From JADJRG01 sp964474905 (GTDB lineage: Bacteria > Myxococcota_A > Polyangia > Nannocystales > Nannocystaceae), in the NCBI GenBank assembly GCA_964474905.1, contig CAYYUP010000013.1:1-64000 (forward strand): a stretch of DNA of 64,000 nt, written 5' to 3'. Below the pieces are notes generated by a model, which saw nothing but the letters and a program-made list of their open reading frames with translations, did no database searches and had not been told where the DNA came from. This document shows positions 35,669-44,879 of this stretch, piece by piece. The translations under genes were made by a program, and so were the position numbers. Positions within the stretch are counted from its first letter, which is position 1. Every line of letters starts with the position of its first letter.

Positions 35669-36644
35669 TCCTCGCATCATTGCCAAGCAGCAAGATCATT
35701 CTCGGGCTGGTCGCCGCCGGATGGCTGGCGACGGCACTCGCGAACACAAACAGCGATATCGAAGCAGGTATCCAGGCGTACGAGGCCGGCGACAGCGAGG
35801 CCGCCCTGCTCGCCTACGCCGCCGCCGAAGAGGCCCTCGGCGAACGCTCCGAGATCCACTTTAACCGCGGACTCGCACTACTCGCAAAAGACGACCTAGA
35901 GCCCGCCCGCAAGGCTTTCGAGCACGGCAGCGAGTCTGAGCACGAGGGCGTGCGAGCAAGCGCTGAGTACGAACTCGGCAACCTCGACTTCGACGCCGAA
36001 GCCTGGGACGCAGCGATCCCGCATTACATCGCCTGTCTCAAGATCGATGCCGACCATGCGTCGGCAAAGTGGAACCTCGAGCTCGCCCGCCTGCGAAAGA
36101 AGGAGCAGGAGGAAGAGCAAGAGAAGGATAAGGACGACGAACAAAAGGACGACGAACAAAAGGACGACGAACAAAAAGACGACGAGCAAAACGACGACGA
36201 GCAAAACGACGACGAACAAAACGACGACGAACAAAAAGACGACGAGCAAAAAGACGACGAGCAAAAAGACGACGAGCAAAAAGACGACGAGCAAAAAGAC
36301 GNNNNNNNNNNNNNNNNNNNNNNNNNNNNNNNNNNNNNNNNNNNNNNNNNNNNNNNNNNNNNNNNNNNNNNNNNNNNNNNNNNNNNNNNNNNNNNNNNNN
36401 NCAAAAAGACGACGAGCAAAAAGACGACGAGCAAAAAGACGACGAGCAAAAAGACGAGCCGAAGCAAGACGACGAACAAAAAGACGAGCCGAAGCAAGAC
36501 GAGCCGAAGCAAGACGAGCAGCAGCAGCCCCAGCCGGTCGAGCGCGCGGACCTTGACAAGGCACTCGAAGAGCTCGACTCGCAGGACAACTTTTTCCTCG
36601 GCAAGCCGCAGGGGCAGAGCCGGCCGGTAGAGAAGGACTGGTAG
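35665..36644 (+). CDS. batC: TPR protein BatC with long acidic DDEQK tail, contains gap
   Basis: The protein starts GTG at 35665 with a signal peptide (LGLVAAGWLATALA). TPR motifs follow (EAGIQAYEAGDSEAALLAYAAAEE, IHFNRGLALLAKDDLEPARKAFEHG, AEAWDAAIPHYIACLKIDADHASAKWNLELARL). A run of DDEQK/NDDEQ pentads then enters a 100-N gap. After the gap the natural frame is QKDDEQK..DEPKQDEPKQDEQQQPQPVERADLDKALEELDSQDNFFLGKP, ending at TAG 36642-36644. That frame is offset from the start by the arbitrary gap size; the true gap length must be 2 modulo 3. A Lys/Thr/Ser-rich reading of the other frame is an artefact. batD begins 2 bp later. Confidence 0.85.
36131..36480. repeat. 15-bp tandem repeat coding for DDEQK, with 100-N gap
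   Basis: Units of GACGACGAACAAAAG or GACGACGAGCAAAAA flank the N run at 36302-36401. The repeat unit is a multiple of three, so copy number changes the tail length of BatC without frameshift. The assembler could not span it. Confidence 0.92.
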
Positions 36645-36646
36645 CT

Positions 36647-38452
36647 ATGGTGCGCGCAGGCATTCGCCGCCGCGGTTTTGTCGGCGCCCTCGCGAGCACT
36701 CTTTTCGCTCTTGGCGGGGTTCTCGCTCGCCCCCAAGAGGCCCACGCAAGCGGCACCGTCTCGCTGAGGGCCCAGTTACGCACCAATACCGCCTCGGTCG
36801 GCGACGCCGTCGACCTGATCGTCGAGGTCCGCCGCGAAGGTGGTGGCGGCGATCTACCGGTGCCGACCCTGCCAGACCTCGGCGCCAAGGGGTTTACGGT
36901 CGAGGGCCCGTCAACCAGCTCTCGCACCCAAACCTCGTGGATCAACGGCCGCTCCTCGTCGAGCGTCAGCACCACCTATGTCTATTATCTGATCGCCAGC
37001 CGGCCGGGTCGCTACAAGCTTCCCGTCACGGTTAAGGACGGCAACCGCACGATTCGTGCGCCTTCGGTGCCTGCCCTCGAGATCACAGGCACTGCTGTGA
37101 CGGCCGCAGCGACGACGCCTGCCGCAAACGCCCTGCCGGCCAAGGCCCGCGGCGATGTCTTTCTCTGGGCGACGATCGACAAGCCGACGCTCTACGTCGG
37201 CGAGCAGCTCACTTATACGCTCGAGGTCTACGAGCGCCTCCGCTTTCAAAACATCCACCTCCGCGAACTCCCGGGCTTCAAGGACTTTTGGAGCGAAGAG
37301 CTGCCCGAGGGACGCCCGCGCAACGCGTCGGTCGCAGGCGTCGGCTACCGCGTGCACCCGGGGCTGCGCCGAGCGCTCTTTCCCCAACGATCCGGAACGT
37401 TGACAGTGACACCCGCCCAGGTCGGCGTCGGCCTGCGCCGCCGGATCAGCGGCCAGGCGATCGAGGTCACCGTCCTGCCCCTACCCGCCGAGGGCCAACC
37501 CCCGGGCTTTTCAGGCAACAACGTCGGCGAGTACACGATCGACGCCACGGTCGACCGCGCGAAGACCAAACTCGGCGAGCCTTTTACGCTGACCGTGACG
37601 ATCAAGGGCAATGGCAACATCCGCGTCCTCGATCCCGGCGAGTGGCCCGAGCTTGTCGATATGCGCCGCTACGACCCAAAGCTAGAGGTCACACAACGTA
37701 AGGGTGCGATCATCGGCGGCGATCGGCGCTACGAATTTTTGGTGATCCCAGAGCGTCCCGGCAACCTCGAGATCCCGCCGCACAGCGTCATCTTCTTCGA
37801 TCCAGAGACCGCGACCTACGAGACCGCGACCTCCAAGACGATCTCGATCACGGTGACTGGCGACCCCGCAGACGCACCACCTCCCGAGAGCCCCGCGCCT
37901 GTGGCCGCACTCGCCGACGACGATGATCTACTGCTCGCGCCGATCTACGACCTCGAGGTACTGCCGCGAACAGAGCTTGAGAAGCCGTGGCTGACCCCCA
38001 AACGCTGGGTCCTCGGCATGATCGGAGCACCGCTGGTCGCCGCGCTCGCAGTGCTTGGGGGCGGGCTTCGCCGCCGCTTCGCCGGTGATGCCCAGGCCCA
38101 GGCCCGAATCGCTCGAATCGCTCGCCAACGTACTCGGATCACAGAAGCCAGGGCTGCATGCGCCAGCGGTGATGGCTTCTATCCGACCATCGCCCAGCTC
38201 CTCCAGGCCCTCGCTGTCGATCGTGCAGGCCCCCAGGGACAGGGCCTGCCCCGACGGGCGTTGCTCAAGGTGCTCGCCGACGACGGCGTCACAGAGGCGG
38301 ATTTAAGCCGCCTCCGGGAGCTCTTAGATCGCTGCGACGGGGCCCGCTTTGGCGCCGCACCCGACGACTCCGAGAGCGCCCGCGGCGAGGTTTTTGAGCA
38401 GACGCTTAAGCTCGTACAAACCTCCTCCTTGAGCCGGAGAGGACAGGCCTAG
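36647..38452 (+). CDS. batD: BatD, membrane-anchored beta-sandwich protein
   Basis: The 601-residue protein has signal peptide FALGGVLARPQEAHAS. BatD/DUF-type Ig domains follow: SLRAQLRTNTASVGDAVDLIVEV, then YVYYLIASRPGRYKLPV, WATIDKPTLYVGEQLTYTLEVYERL, KTKLGEPFTLTVTIKGNGNIRVL and PQKSG-like PERPGNLEIPPHSVIFFDPETATYETA. One TM segment (VLGMIGAPLVAALAVLGGGLRR) precedes a cytoplasmic helical domain. BatD proteins are part of the Bat aerotolerance complex. The start is 2 bp after the batC stop; batE starts directly after its stop. Confidence 0.92.
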   Translation: MVRAGIRRRGFVGALASTLFALGGVLARPQEAHASGTVSLRAQLRTNTASVGDAVDLIVEVRREGGGGDLPVPTLPDLGAKGFTVEGPSTSSRTQTSWINGRSSSSVSTTYVYYLIASRPGRYKLPVTVKDGNRTIRAPSVPALEITGTAVTAAATTPAANALPAKARGDVFLWATIDKPTLYVGEQLTYTLEVYERLRFQNIHLRELPGFKDFWSEELPEGRPRNASVAGVGYRVHPGLRRALFPQRSGTLTVTPAQVGVGLRRRISGQAIEVTVLPLPAEGQPPGFSGNNVGEYTIDATVDRAKTKLGEPFTLTVTIKGNGNIRVLDPGEWPELVDMRRYDPKLEVTQRKGAIIGGDRRYEFLVIPERPGNLEIPPHSVIFFDPETATYETATSKTISITVTGDPADAPPPESPAPVAALADDDDLLLAPIYDLEVLPRTELEKPWLTPKRWVLGMIGAPLVAALAVLGGGLRRRFAGDAQAQARIARIARQRTRITEARAACASGDGFYPTIAQLLQALAVDRAGPQGQGLPRRALLKVLADDGVTEADLSRLRELLDRCDGARFGAAPDDSESARGEVFEQTLKLVQTSSLSRRGQA

Positions 38453-39307
38453 ATGCGCGGCAAAGCCCGGGTTCGGATGTGCAGGGGCGCAGGGCCGCTG
38501 GCCCTCATCGGCGCTCTGTGGCTGCCGCAAAGCGCGACGGCCGACGTCGTCGACGATGCATTCAAGGCCGGCAACAATGCCGCCCACGCGGGCGACTGGG
38601 CCGGCGCAATCAAGCATTACCGCGAGGCTGAGGGCCTCCTGCCCGGCCGCTCGTCAGAGCTCTCATTCAACCTCGGCACCGCCCACGCACAGCTCGGGCA
38701 GCACGGCCCCGCGGTCTTCAACCTGCGCCGCGCCCTGCAGTCAGAGGCCAGGCCGAGCACCCAGATCGCCGAATCGGCCCGACGAAACCTCGGCATTGTC
38801 CGCCAGCGCATGGAGGTCGCAGCCGCCACCTCGGGCGCCCAGATCGATCGCCCCGAGGGCTGGTGGGAGCTGATCATCGCCGCCGTCAAGGCACCCTTCT
38901 TCGGCTGGCTCGCCCTCTGCGCTGGGTGGATGGCACTCATTGGCCATCTCGTCGGTCGACGTCGCAGCGGCAGCACGGCCACCGGCATTCGCTCCCTCGT
39001 CGGCATTCTCGTGGTGATCTTTGTGATCGTCGGCGGACTGCACGGGCTCGCGCTGCGGGCCGAGCAACGCTCGCCAATGGCGATCGTCATGCCCGCGAGC
39101 GCCGAGGTCCGCGAGGCCCCGGGGACCCACCGCAAGGAGGCGTTTAGCCTCCAGGGCGGCTCTCGGGTGCGGATCGTCGACCGGGCGCCGGGATGGAGCC
39201 AAATCCGTCTCGGCGGTGGGCTGCACGGCTGGCTACCCGCGGAGGATCTCGGCGAACTCCGCAGCGCCCGGCGAAGGCCACCCGCAAGCCCGTCCACAAA
39301 TCCCTAG
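38453..39307 (+). CDS. batE: BatE, TPR plus SH3-like protein
   Basis: The 284-residue protein has a signal peptide (LWLPQSATADVV), TPR repeats (AFKAGNNAAHAGDWAGAIKHYREAE, SELSFNLGTAHAQLGQHGPAVFNLRRAL), two TM segments (FFGWLALCAGWMALIGHLV and LVGILVVIFVIVGGLHGLAL) and a C-terminal SH3b-like domain (ASAEVREAPGTHRKEAFSLQGGSRVRIVDRAPGWSQIRL). This is the usual BatE layout. It is the last gene of the run, and an 8-bp tandem repeat with a gap follows. I saw no terminator in the readable sequence. Confidence 0.9.
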   Translation: MRGKARVRMCRGAGPLALIGALWLPQSATADVVDDAFKAGNNAAHAGDWAGAIKHYREAEGLLPGRSSELSFNLGTAHAQLGQHGPAVFNLRRALQSEARPSTQIAESARRNLGIVRQRMEVAAATSGAQIDRPEGWWELIIAAVKAPFFGWLALCAGWMALIGHLVGRRRSGSTATGIRSLVGILVVIFVIVGGLHGLALRAEQRSPMAIVMPASAEVREAPGTHRKEAFSLQGGSRVRIVDRAPGWSQIRLGGGLHGWLPAEDLGELRSARRRPPASPSTNP

Positions 39308-39428
39308 TTCCCTANNNNNNNNNNNNNNNNNNNNNNNNNNNNNNNNNNNNNNNNNNNNNNNNNNNNNNNNNNNNNNNNNNNNNNNNNNNNNNNNNNNNNN
39401 NNNNNNNNNNNNNNTCCCTAGTTCCCTA
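39300..39428. repeat. 8-bp tandem repeat (TCCCTAGT) with 100-N gap
   Basis: TCCCTAGTTCCCTA stands immediately before and after the N run at 39315-39414. The first unit overlaps the batE stop codon. Real copy number is unknown. Confidence 0.88.
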
Positions 39429-39769
39429 ACGGCCCGGCGCTGCCTGCGAACGTGCAGCGTGCACATTGATCGATCTCCGAGCGCGGCGAAATGTCGCTGT
39501 CAGAGTCTGGGTTCAGAAGCCCTTGCCACCGGTCGAAGCGGCCTCCCGAACCGAGTTTCTCAGCGCTGGCAGAGTGCGGAACACGGTTTTGCCGAATCAT
39601 CTGCCGATCGTGCCAAACCTGCCAGACACAGCGCTCGCCAATACCTCATGCAAGGGCCCCTAGCGTACAGGCACGCCGGCCGGTGCTCGCCAAAAGAGCC
39701 TCCGAGCACTGCTCGATTGCGTGAGCCGAGCGAGCACCTACACTGCCCTAGGGTGACCCCTGCGGTGCA
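39308..39769. other. gene-poor stretch after the Bat operon
   Basis: About 460 bp including the gap. No convincing gene. TACACT at 39738-39743 is a possible -10 for the next gene, with no good -35. The short plus-strand frames have no protein-like features. Confidence 0.55.
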
Positions 39770-40111
39770 TTGGACCTACGAAAATGGCCGTGGCAACGAC
39801 GGCCTACGCGAGATAACCTAAGAGTCGTGCTCGCTGTTCTCGCCACCAAGATTCGAAACTCTGGCAAGCGCCAGGGTTCGAGCGCGACGGTGGTCGGCAA
39901 ATCCTATGAGGGATTCCTGATCTCGGAGCCCGTGGTCGGCCGCGGAATGGTGATCTTCCGCGACCCCAATGGGCGTCGGATGGTGACGACCTCGGTACGA
40001 CGGGTCCTGACCACTTCAGAGCAACGTCTGCTCTACGTCGAAACCGAAAACAGCGTCTACCGTCTCGCCATCCTGGATCAAGAGGCGAGGCCCGCAAGTG
40101 CTACCGGTTAA
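39770..40111 (+). CDS. small conserved-looking protein, function unknown
   Basis: The protein has about 113 residues from TTG at 39770. The core GKSYEGFLISEPVVGRGMVIFRDPNGRRMVTTSVRRVL, then RLLYVETENSVYRLAI, is a compact beta-rich pattern. Similar short proteins with a VRRVL and TxNSxYRL ending occur in myxobacteria as hypothetical proteins, from memory. The N-terminal 30 residues are basic. A hairpin follows the stop. No partner genes are obvious. Confidence 0.6.
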   Translation: MDLRKWPWQRRPTRDNLRVVLAVLATKIRNSGKRQGSSATVVGKSYEGFLISEPVVGRGMVIFRDPNGRRMVTTSVRRVLTTSEQRLLYVETENSVYRLAILDQEARPASATG

Positions 40112-40113
40112 CG

Positions 40114-40138
40114 ATGGCGCCCGCTTGAGCGCCATTTA
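40114..40138 (+). terminator. hairpin after the small conserved gene
   Basis: ATGGCGC at 40114-40120 pairs with GCGCCAT at 40129-40135, followed by only TT. A weak terminator candidate. Confidence 0.4.
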
Positions 40139-40314
40139 GCTAGCCGTCGAGCACCCCGCTTGGCCGACTCTCTGCTTCGAGATCTGCGGCGGTGTTCCAC
40201 CCACCGGCGAGCGGCCACAAACACCGCCACAAAGCCGGCGGCGCGCCATCGACGACACTCGAGCCCAGGGCCCAGAGCCCAGAGCCCGACCTTCCTGATA
40301 CGGCGAACCAACGA

Positions 40315-41526
40315 TCAGCGGCGCTGGTAGACGTTGACCCGCAGGTACTCGCCCTCGGCATGCCCGACCTGGACCGGGTGATCAGCACCTGGTCCAAGGG
40401 ACATAACACGGACCCATCGCTGGCCACCGCCGTCAGGCAGCGCCTCGTCGAGGTGTTCGCGGCCGAGGTGATGTGAACAGGAGCAGAGCACGAGAAAGCC
40501 GTCGTCCGCGAGACCCCGGCAGGCCCGCGCGAGACAGGCCCGAAGCGCCTTGATCGCTCGCCCGAGGTCCCGACGCGAATTCGCGATCTTCGGCGGATCG
40601 ACGACGATCGTGCCAAAACCCGCGGCAAGCTCTGGATCATCGAGAGCGCCAAAGAGATCGCCGCGGATCCATCGCGTGCGCTCAGCGACGCCATTTAGTT
40701 CGGCATTGGCCTGAGCTAGCTCGAGCACTGCTGCGCTCTGATCGAGACCGACGGTGTCGACCCCCGCCCGCGCCGCATGGATCGCAAAGCCGCCGACATG
40801 ACAGCCTAGATCGAGCAGGCGACCGCCGTGATTCGCCGCGAGTTCAGCGACTCGCCGCCGGTTGTCGCGTTGATCGAGATAGGCCCCGGTCTTCTGGCTT
40901 GGCGGCGCGGGCACCCGAAAACGCAGGCCGTGCTCGCAAAATTCGAGGTTCGCACTCTCCTTTAATGGCGATCCATGCACGCCGTCGAGGGCGAGCGGTG
41001 CTGGCGTAAAACCCTCGCGCAGGGCAGCGCTCTCTGGGTGGAGAACAAAGAGTCGCCCGTGCACATGCTCCTTAAGACATTCGAGGATCGTGGGCTGGTG
41101 CGAGACCATCGCCGCGGTCGTCACCTGGAGAACCCAATCGTCACCGTAGCGATCGGCGACCAGACCCGGTAAACCGTCGCCCTCGGTGTTGATCATGCGC
41201 ACACCCGTCGTCGACGCCCCGAGCTGCGAAACACCGAGGCCAAGCGCCGCTCGTCCGCGCAGGGCCGCCGCGATTCGCTCTGCGAGCCAGTTCTCCGGGG
41301 GCGCTCGCTCGCCGAAGCTGAGCAGGCGAACGACGATCTCCGACTCGGGCGCGTACAAACCCCAGGCGAGCGGTCGGCCACGGTGATCCGTGACGCAAGC
41401 GAGCGCCGCAGGATCGGGCGGGCCCCAGACCTTTCGTACGTGGGCGCGACGAATCCATGGACCATCGCTCGGGCGAAGACGGGAGCGATCGCGGCGGAGC
41501 TCGATACGTAGCGACACGCGCGGCAT
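40315..41526 (-). CDS. class I SAM-dependent rRNA methyltransferase, RlmI-like
   Basis: The 403-residue protein has an N-terminal PUA-like domain (RAHVRKVWGPPDPAALACVTDHRGRPLAWGLY), the RlmI linker motif GDGLPGLVADRYGDDWVLQV, and SQKTGAYLDQRDNRRRV. The Rossmann methyltransferase has LLDLGCHVGGFAIHAARAG, a catalytic DPP (VVDPPKIANSRRDLGRA) and CSCSHHL. E. coli RlmI methylates 23S rRNA C1962 at C5. The family fit is clear; the exact nucleotide is inferred. It is a single gene diverging from the outer-membrane protein gene. Confidence 0.88.
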   Translation of the reverse strand: MPRVSLRIELRRDRSRLRPSDGPWIRRAHVRKVWGPPDPAALACVTDHRGRPLAWGLYAPESEIVVRLLSFGERAPPENWLAERIAAALRGRAALGLGVSQLGASTTGVRMINTEGDGLPGLVADRYGDDWVLQVTTAAMVSHQPTILECLKEHVHGRLFVLHPESAALREGFTPAPLALDGVHGSPLKESANLEFCEHGLRFRVPAPPSQKTGAYLDQRDNRRRVAELAANHGGRLLDLGCHVGGFAIHAARAGVDTVGLDQSAAVLELAQANAELNGVAERTRWIRGDLFGALDDPELAAGFGTIVVDPPKIANSRRDLGRAIKALRACLARACRGLADDGFLVLCSCSHHLGREHLDEALPDGGGQRWVRVMSLGPGADHPVQVGHAEGEYLRVNVYQRR

Positions 41527-41607
41527 CGTACCCGGCCGCGAGCGATCTGCTATCGTCCGCAGATGACCGCGGTGATCCCGCTACGGCCGTCCTGCGACGA
41601 GGGCAAA

Positions 41608-42369
41608 ATGGACAAAAAAAACCCTCCCCAGAACTCTCTGCGGCGCATCTGGGGCACAGTGTCCATTATCGCTCTTTCTGCTAGCATCGGCCTCGCTGGT
41701 ACTGATGCGGAGGCCTCACCGGCGACCCAGCGGCGCCGTAATTCTGTGCTGCAACGCTCCGCCCGGCAGCCGGTGTTCGGGGTCGCAGCACTCGCGCGTC
41801 TGGGTGTTCTCGCCGGCAACGGCGGCGTCGTCATCCAGCCGCCGCTCGGCTTCGGCTTCGCCCTCGACATCCGCTACCACGCGTTGCCGATCGCCAACGC
41901 CCGCCTGGGCCTGCAGTTTACGGCCGGCCACGATCGCTTCCAGGACCGACGGACCTTCACCTTTACCGACGACAAGGGCGAGACCCAAGAGCTTCGCCGT
42001 TTCACAACCCTAGGCCACACCGACATCACCCTTGGCCCCTCGCTGCAGATCCCCCTGCGCGTGCTTTTTCTCGAGTTGGGAGTGAGCGGCGGTCTCGCGG
42101 TCTCGCTCTTCCGTCAACCACGCAGCATCGACCCCAAGGATGACCTCGAGGTTGTCGGCTACGAGCCGATGCTGCGCGGTGACGTCGCCCTGGCCATTCC
42201 CATCCGGCAAAACCAAGGGATCCGTCTGGGCGTCGACGTGGTCAAGATCTGGTCCCCACAAAAAAATTGGATCGTCGCTGATCCCCAGGCTGCCATCGAG
42301 ACCGAGCCCGACACCGCGATCTTCGACCTCTACCTCGACGTGCTCCTGGCCTACCAAGCGTGGTTCTGA
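41608..42369 (+). CDS. outer-membrane beta-barrel-like protein
   Basis: The 253-residue protein has a signal peptide (IIALSASIGLAGTDAEAS). The rest alternates hydrophobic and polar residues like beta strands (GFALDIRYHALPIANARLGLQFTAG, HTDITLGPSLQIPLRVLFLELGVSGGLAVSLF) and ends with an aromatic (AYQAWF), the outer-membrane insertion signal. ATG at 41608 has GAGGG 5 nt upstream. An ATG at 41563 sits 6 nt after TATCGT and could start a leaderless transcript 15 codons longer. gpmI starts 12 bp after the stop, so they may be co-transcribed. Confidence 0.75.
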   Translation: MDKKNPPQNSLRRIWGTVSIIALSASIGLAGTDAEASPATQRRRNSVLQRSARQPVFGVAALARLGVLAGNGGVVIQPPLGFGFALDIRYHALPIANARLGLQFTAGHDRFQDRRTFTFTDDKGETQELRRFTTLGHTDITLGPSLQIPLRVLFLELGVSGGLAVSLFRQPRSIDPKDDLEVVGYEPMLRGDVALAIPIRQNQGIRLGVDVVKIWSPQKNWIVADPQAAIETEPDTAIFDLYLDVLLAYQAWF

Positions 42370-42381
42370 TATCGCGGGCCC

Positions 42382-44046
42382 ATGCAGAGCGACCGCAAGC
42401 TCGAGGCGCATCCAACCCGCAAGGCGCCGAAGGGGCCGCTCGTCGTTGCGGTCATGGACGGCATCGGCCTCGGCAAGGGAGACTTCACCGACGCGGTCGC
42501 CCGCGCCACCACCCCCACCCTCGACTGGTTGCGCTCGCTGCCCTCGGCGACCAGCGTGCTCGCCCACGGGCTCGCTGTCGGCCTGCCGAGCGACGGTGAT
42601 ATGGGCAATTCAGAGGTCGGCCACAATGCCCTCGGAGCCGGCCGAATCGTCGATCAGGGGGCCAAGCTCGTCAACCACGCACTGGCCTCTGGGCAGCTCT
42701 TTGAGGGCGCTGTCTGGGGCCAGGCGATCGCTACCGTCTTGCGCTCAGGCGAGCCGCTGCATCTCATCGGCCTGCTCTCCGACGGCAATGTGCACAGCCA
42801 CATCGACCACCTACTGACATTGCTGCGGCGGGCTGCAAGCGCCGGTGCGCGCAGCCTCCGGGTGCACGTGCTTCTCGACGGGCGTGACGTACCCGGGCGC
42901 TCAGCTCTGGGCTATCTCAAGACGCTAGAACAGGTGCTTGGCGAGCTTCGAGCGACCGGCGTCGACGCCCAGATCGCGAGCGGTGGCGGCCGCATGCACA
43001 TCACCATGGATCGCTACGAAGGCGAGTGGGCGATGGTCGCCCGTGGCTGGGCGCTGCACGTGCACGGCGAGGGCCGCCGCTTCCCCAGCGCCGCCACTGC
43101 GGTCGAGACCTTCTACGCCGAGACCGGTGGCAACGATCAGTTTTTGCCGGGCTTTGTGATCGCCGACGACGACGGCCCGGTCGGACCGATCCGCGACGGC
43201 GCCGCGGTGCTCCTCTTTAACTTTCGGGGCGATCGAGCGATCGAAATTTCGCGGGCCTTTGACGACGACGACGGGGTCTTCACAGCCTTCGATCGCGGCC
43301 GCCGACCGGAGGTTTTCTTCGCTGGCATGATGCAGTACGACGGCGATTTGCAGGTGCCGCGGCGCTACCTGGTCGAGCCGCCGACCATCGATCGCACGAT
43401 GAGCGAGCTCTTGGTGGGCGCCGGTCGTCGGCAGATGGCGATCTCCGAGACCCACAAGTACGGGCACGTCACCTACTTCTGGAACGGCAACCGCTCCGGC
43501 TGCTTTGATCCGACACTCGAGCGCTACGTCGAGATCCCCTCGGCACCGGGGCTCATCGAGGCCCACCCGTGGATGGAAGCCGAGGCGATCACCGACGGAG
43601 TGATCGCGGCGATCGCCCGGGGCGCAAGCGACACCTCGCAGCGCTTCGACATGATCCGCCTCAACTATCCGAACGGCGACATGGTCGGCCATACCGGCGA
43701 TCTGCGCTCGACGATGCTCGCTGTCGAGACCGTCGATCTCTGCCTCGCCCGCCTGGTGGCCGCGACCGCGCGGGCCGAGGGCGTGCTGCTCGTCACCGCC
43801 GACCACGGCAACGCCGACCAAATGCTCGACCTGCGCCGCGACGGATCCTACCTCCCAAAAACCAGCCACAGCCTCAACCGCGTGCCGCTGGTGGTCTACG
43901 ATCCACGGGCGCCCGGGCACGGACCCGCCCTCGCGAGCGCTCCCAGGCGAGGCTTGGGCAACGTCGCCGCCACCTGCCTCAACTTGCTCGGCTTTGCGAC
44001 CCCCGAGGGATATCTGCCGAGCCTGCTCACGGATAAACCCGCCTAG
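42382..44046 (+). CDS. gpmI: 2,3-bisphosphoglycerate-independent phosphoglycerate mutase
   Basis: This glycolytic and gluconeogenic enzyme interconverts 3- and 2-phosphoglycerate using a phosphoserine intermediate and metal ions. It has 554 residues, close to the family's 510-550. The N-terminal metal site is MDGIGLGKGD. The nucleophile is Ser77 in GNSEVGHNALGAGR. Further signatures are HLIGLLSDGNVHSHIDHL, VHVLLDGRDVPG, NFRGDRAIEISRAF, ETHKYGHVTYFWNG, NYPNGDMVGHTGD and TADHGNADQM. No unusual features. Confidence 0.96.
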   Translation: MQSDRKLEAHPTRKAPKGPLVVAVMDGIGLGKGDFTDAVARATTPTLDWLRSLPSATSVLAHGLAVGLPSDGDMGNSEVGHNALGAGRIVDQGAKLVNHALASGQLFEGAVWGQAIATVLRSGEPLHLIGLLSDGNVHSHIDHLLTLLRRAASAGARSLRVHVLLDGRDVPGRSALGYLKTLEQVLGELRATGVDAQIASGGGRMHITMDRYEGEWAMVARGWALHVHGEGRRFPSAATAVETFYAETGGNDQFLPGFVIADDDGPVGPIRDGAAVLLFNFRGDRAIEISRAFDDDDGVFTAFDRGRRPEVFFAGMMQYDGDLQVPRRYLVEPPTIDRTMSELLVGAGRRQMAISETHKYGHVTYFWNGNRSGCFDPTLERYVEIPSAPGLIEAHPWMEAEAITDGVIAAIARGASDTSQRFDMIRLNYPNGDMVGHTGDLRSTMLAVETVDLCLARLVAATARAEGVLLVTADHGNADQMLDLRRDGSYLPKTSHSLNRVPLVVYDPRAPGHGPALASAPRRGLGNVAATCLNLLGFATPEGYLPSLLTDKPA

Positions 44047-44160
44047 GGGCCTGCTGCGCCTTAAATTCGAAACTCTAGAGATCCCACTGCTCCGCGTGCG
44101 GCGACCTTCCCCGAGACCCGCGCTCTTTGCTAAGGTGCGCGCGAACGTAGAGGAACACCG

Positions 44161-44862
44161 ATGCCCATGCTGCGTACCACCTCCATGACCTCCCTTCTGA
44201 CCCTCGCCCTGGCATCGTCCGCCTTGGTGCTCAGCGGGTGCGGCGACAAGGGCGGCTACAAAGGCGGCAAAAAGTCCGCCGCGTACGAGTGGCTCGAGTC
44301 ACCGAAGTCCGGCGCCCAAGAGGGCAACTTCCTCAAGATCCCGACGCTCGGCGCCCAGCTCGAGATCCCCGAGACGCTCTACGTCTTCAAGGATTGCTCC
44401 GAGACCTCTCACTCCCCCGACGGCGACAACCAGTGGGTACCTGTCTTTCGCTGCGAGTCGGCAGGCGACAGCAACAGCGACAGCGACAGCGACGACGAAT
44501 TCGCCGAGCCCTCAAGCGACGACAGCGAGGGGTTGTCGATGACCTTCTACCTCGCCAAAAAGCAGCGCCCGCTCGACGAGCGCTCGGTCGCATTCTTTAG
44601 GAACGAGCTCAAGGGCAAGGGTTATTCGGTCGACGAGATCGCCTTTAACGACAGCTACCACGACAAAAAGGGCATCTACCTCAAGTACCAAGAGCTGAAC
44701 TCCGACGGCAACGCGATGCGAGAGATCATCGAGTTCATGTTCCCCTTTAAGGACGTGGTCTTCATCGCCCACATGGACTACCCCTTCGGCGAGACCCGCA
44801 GCGTCAACGCCGATTGGTCGGCGATCATGTGGTACTTCAAGTTCACGATGCCCGGGGCCTAG
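44161..44862 (+). CDS. lipoprotein, function unknown
   Basis: The 233-residue protein has lipobox LVLSGCGDK near residue 23. A Gly/Lys-rich start precedes a domain beginning YEWLESPKSGAQEGNFLKIPTLGAQLEIPETLYVFKDCSE. A low-complexity acidic stretch (SNSDSDSDDE) interrupts it, and the rest reads GLSMTFYLAKK and YHDKKGIYLKYQEL, with a final IMWYFKFTMPGA. I do not recognise the domain. AGAGGA lies upstream as a ribosome site. The next lipoprotein gene starts 17 bp after the stop. Confidence 0.72.
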   Translation: MPMLRTTSMTSLLTLALASSALVLSGCGDKGGYKGGKKSAAYEWLESPKSGAQEGNFLKIPTLGAQLEIPETLYVFKDCSETSHSPDGDNQWVPVFRCESAGDSNSDSDSDDEFAEPSSDDSEGLSMTFYLAKKQRPLDERSVAFFRNELKGKGYSVDEIAFNDSYHDKKGIYLKYQELNSDGNAMREIIEFMFPFKDVVFIAHMDYPFGETRSVNADWSAIMWYFKFTMPGA

Positions 44863-44879
44863 ACCGCCCGTAAGCCGGC

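Noticed and set aside
35665..36630. batC reading that ends in a Thr/Lys/Ser-rich then Arg-rich tail
   Set aside because: That tail comes from the wrong frame forced by the 100-N gap; the acidic frame to 36644 continues the repeat.
39466..39663. 65-residue plus-strand frame after the Bat operon
   Set aside because: No ribosome site, no recognisable sequence and no codon bias supporting it.
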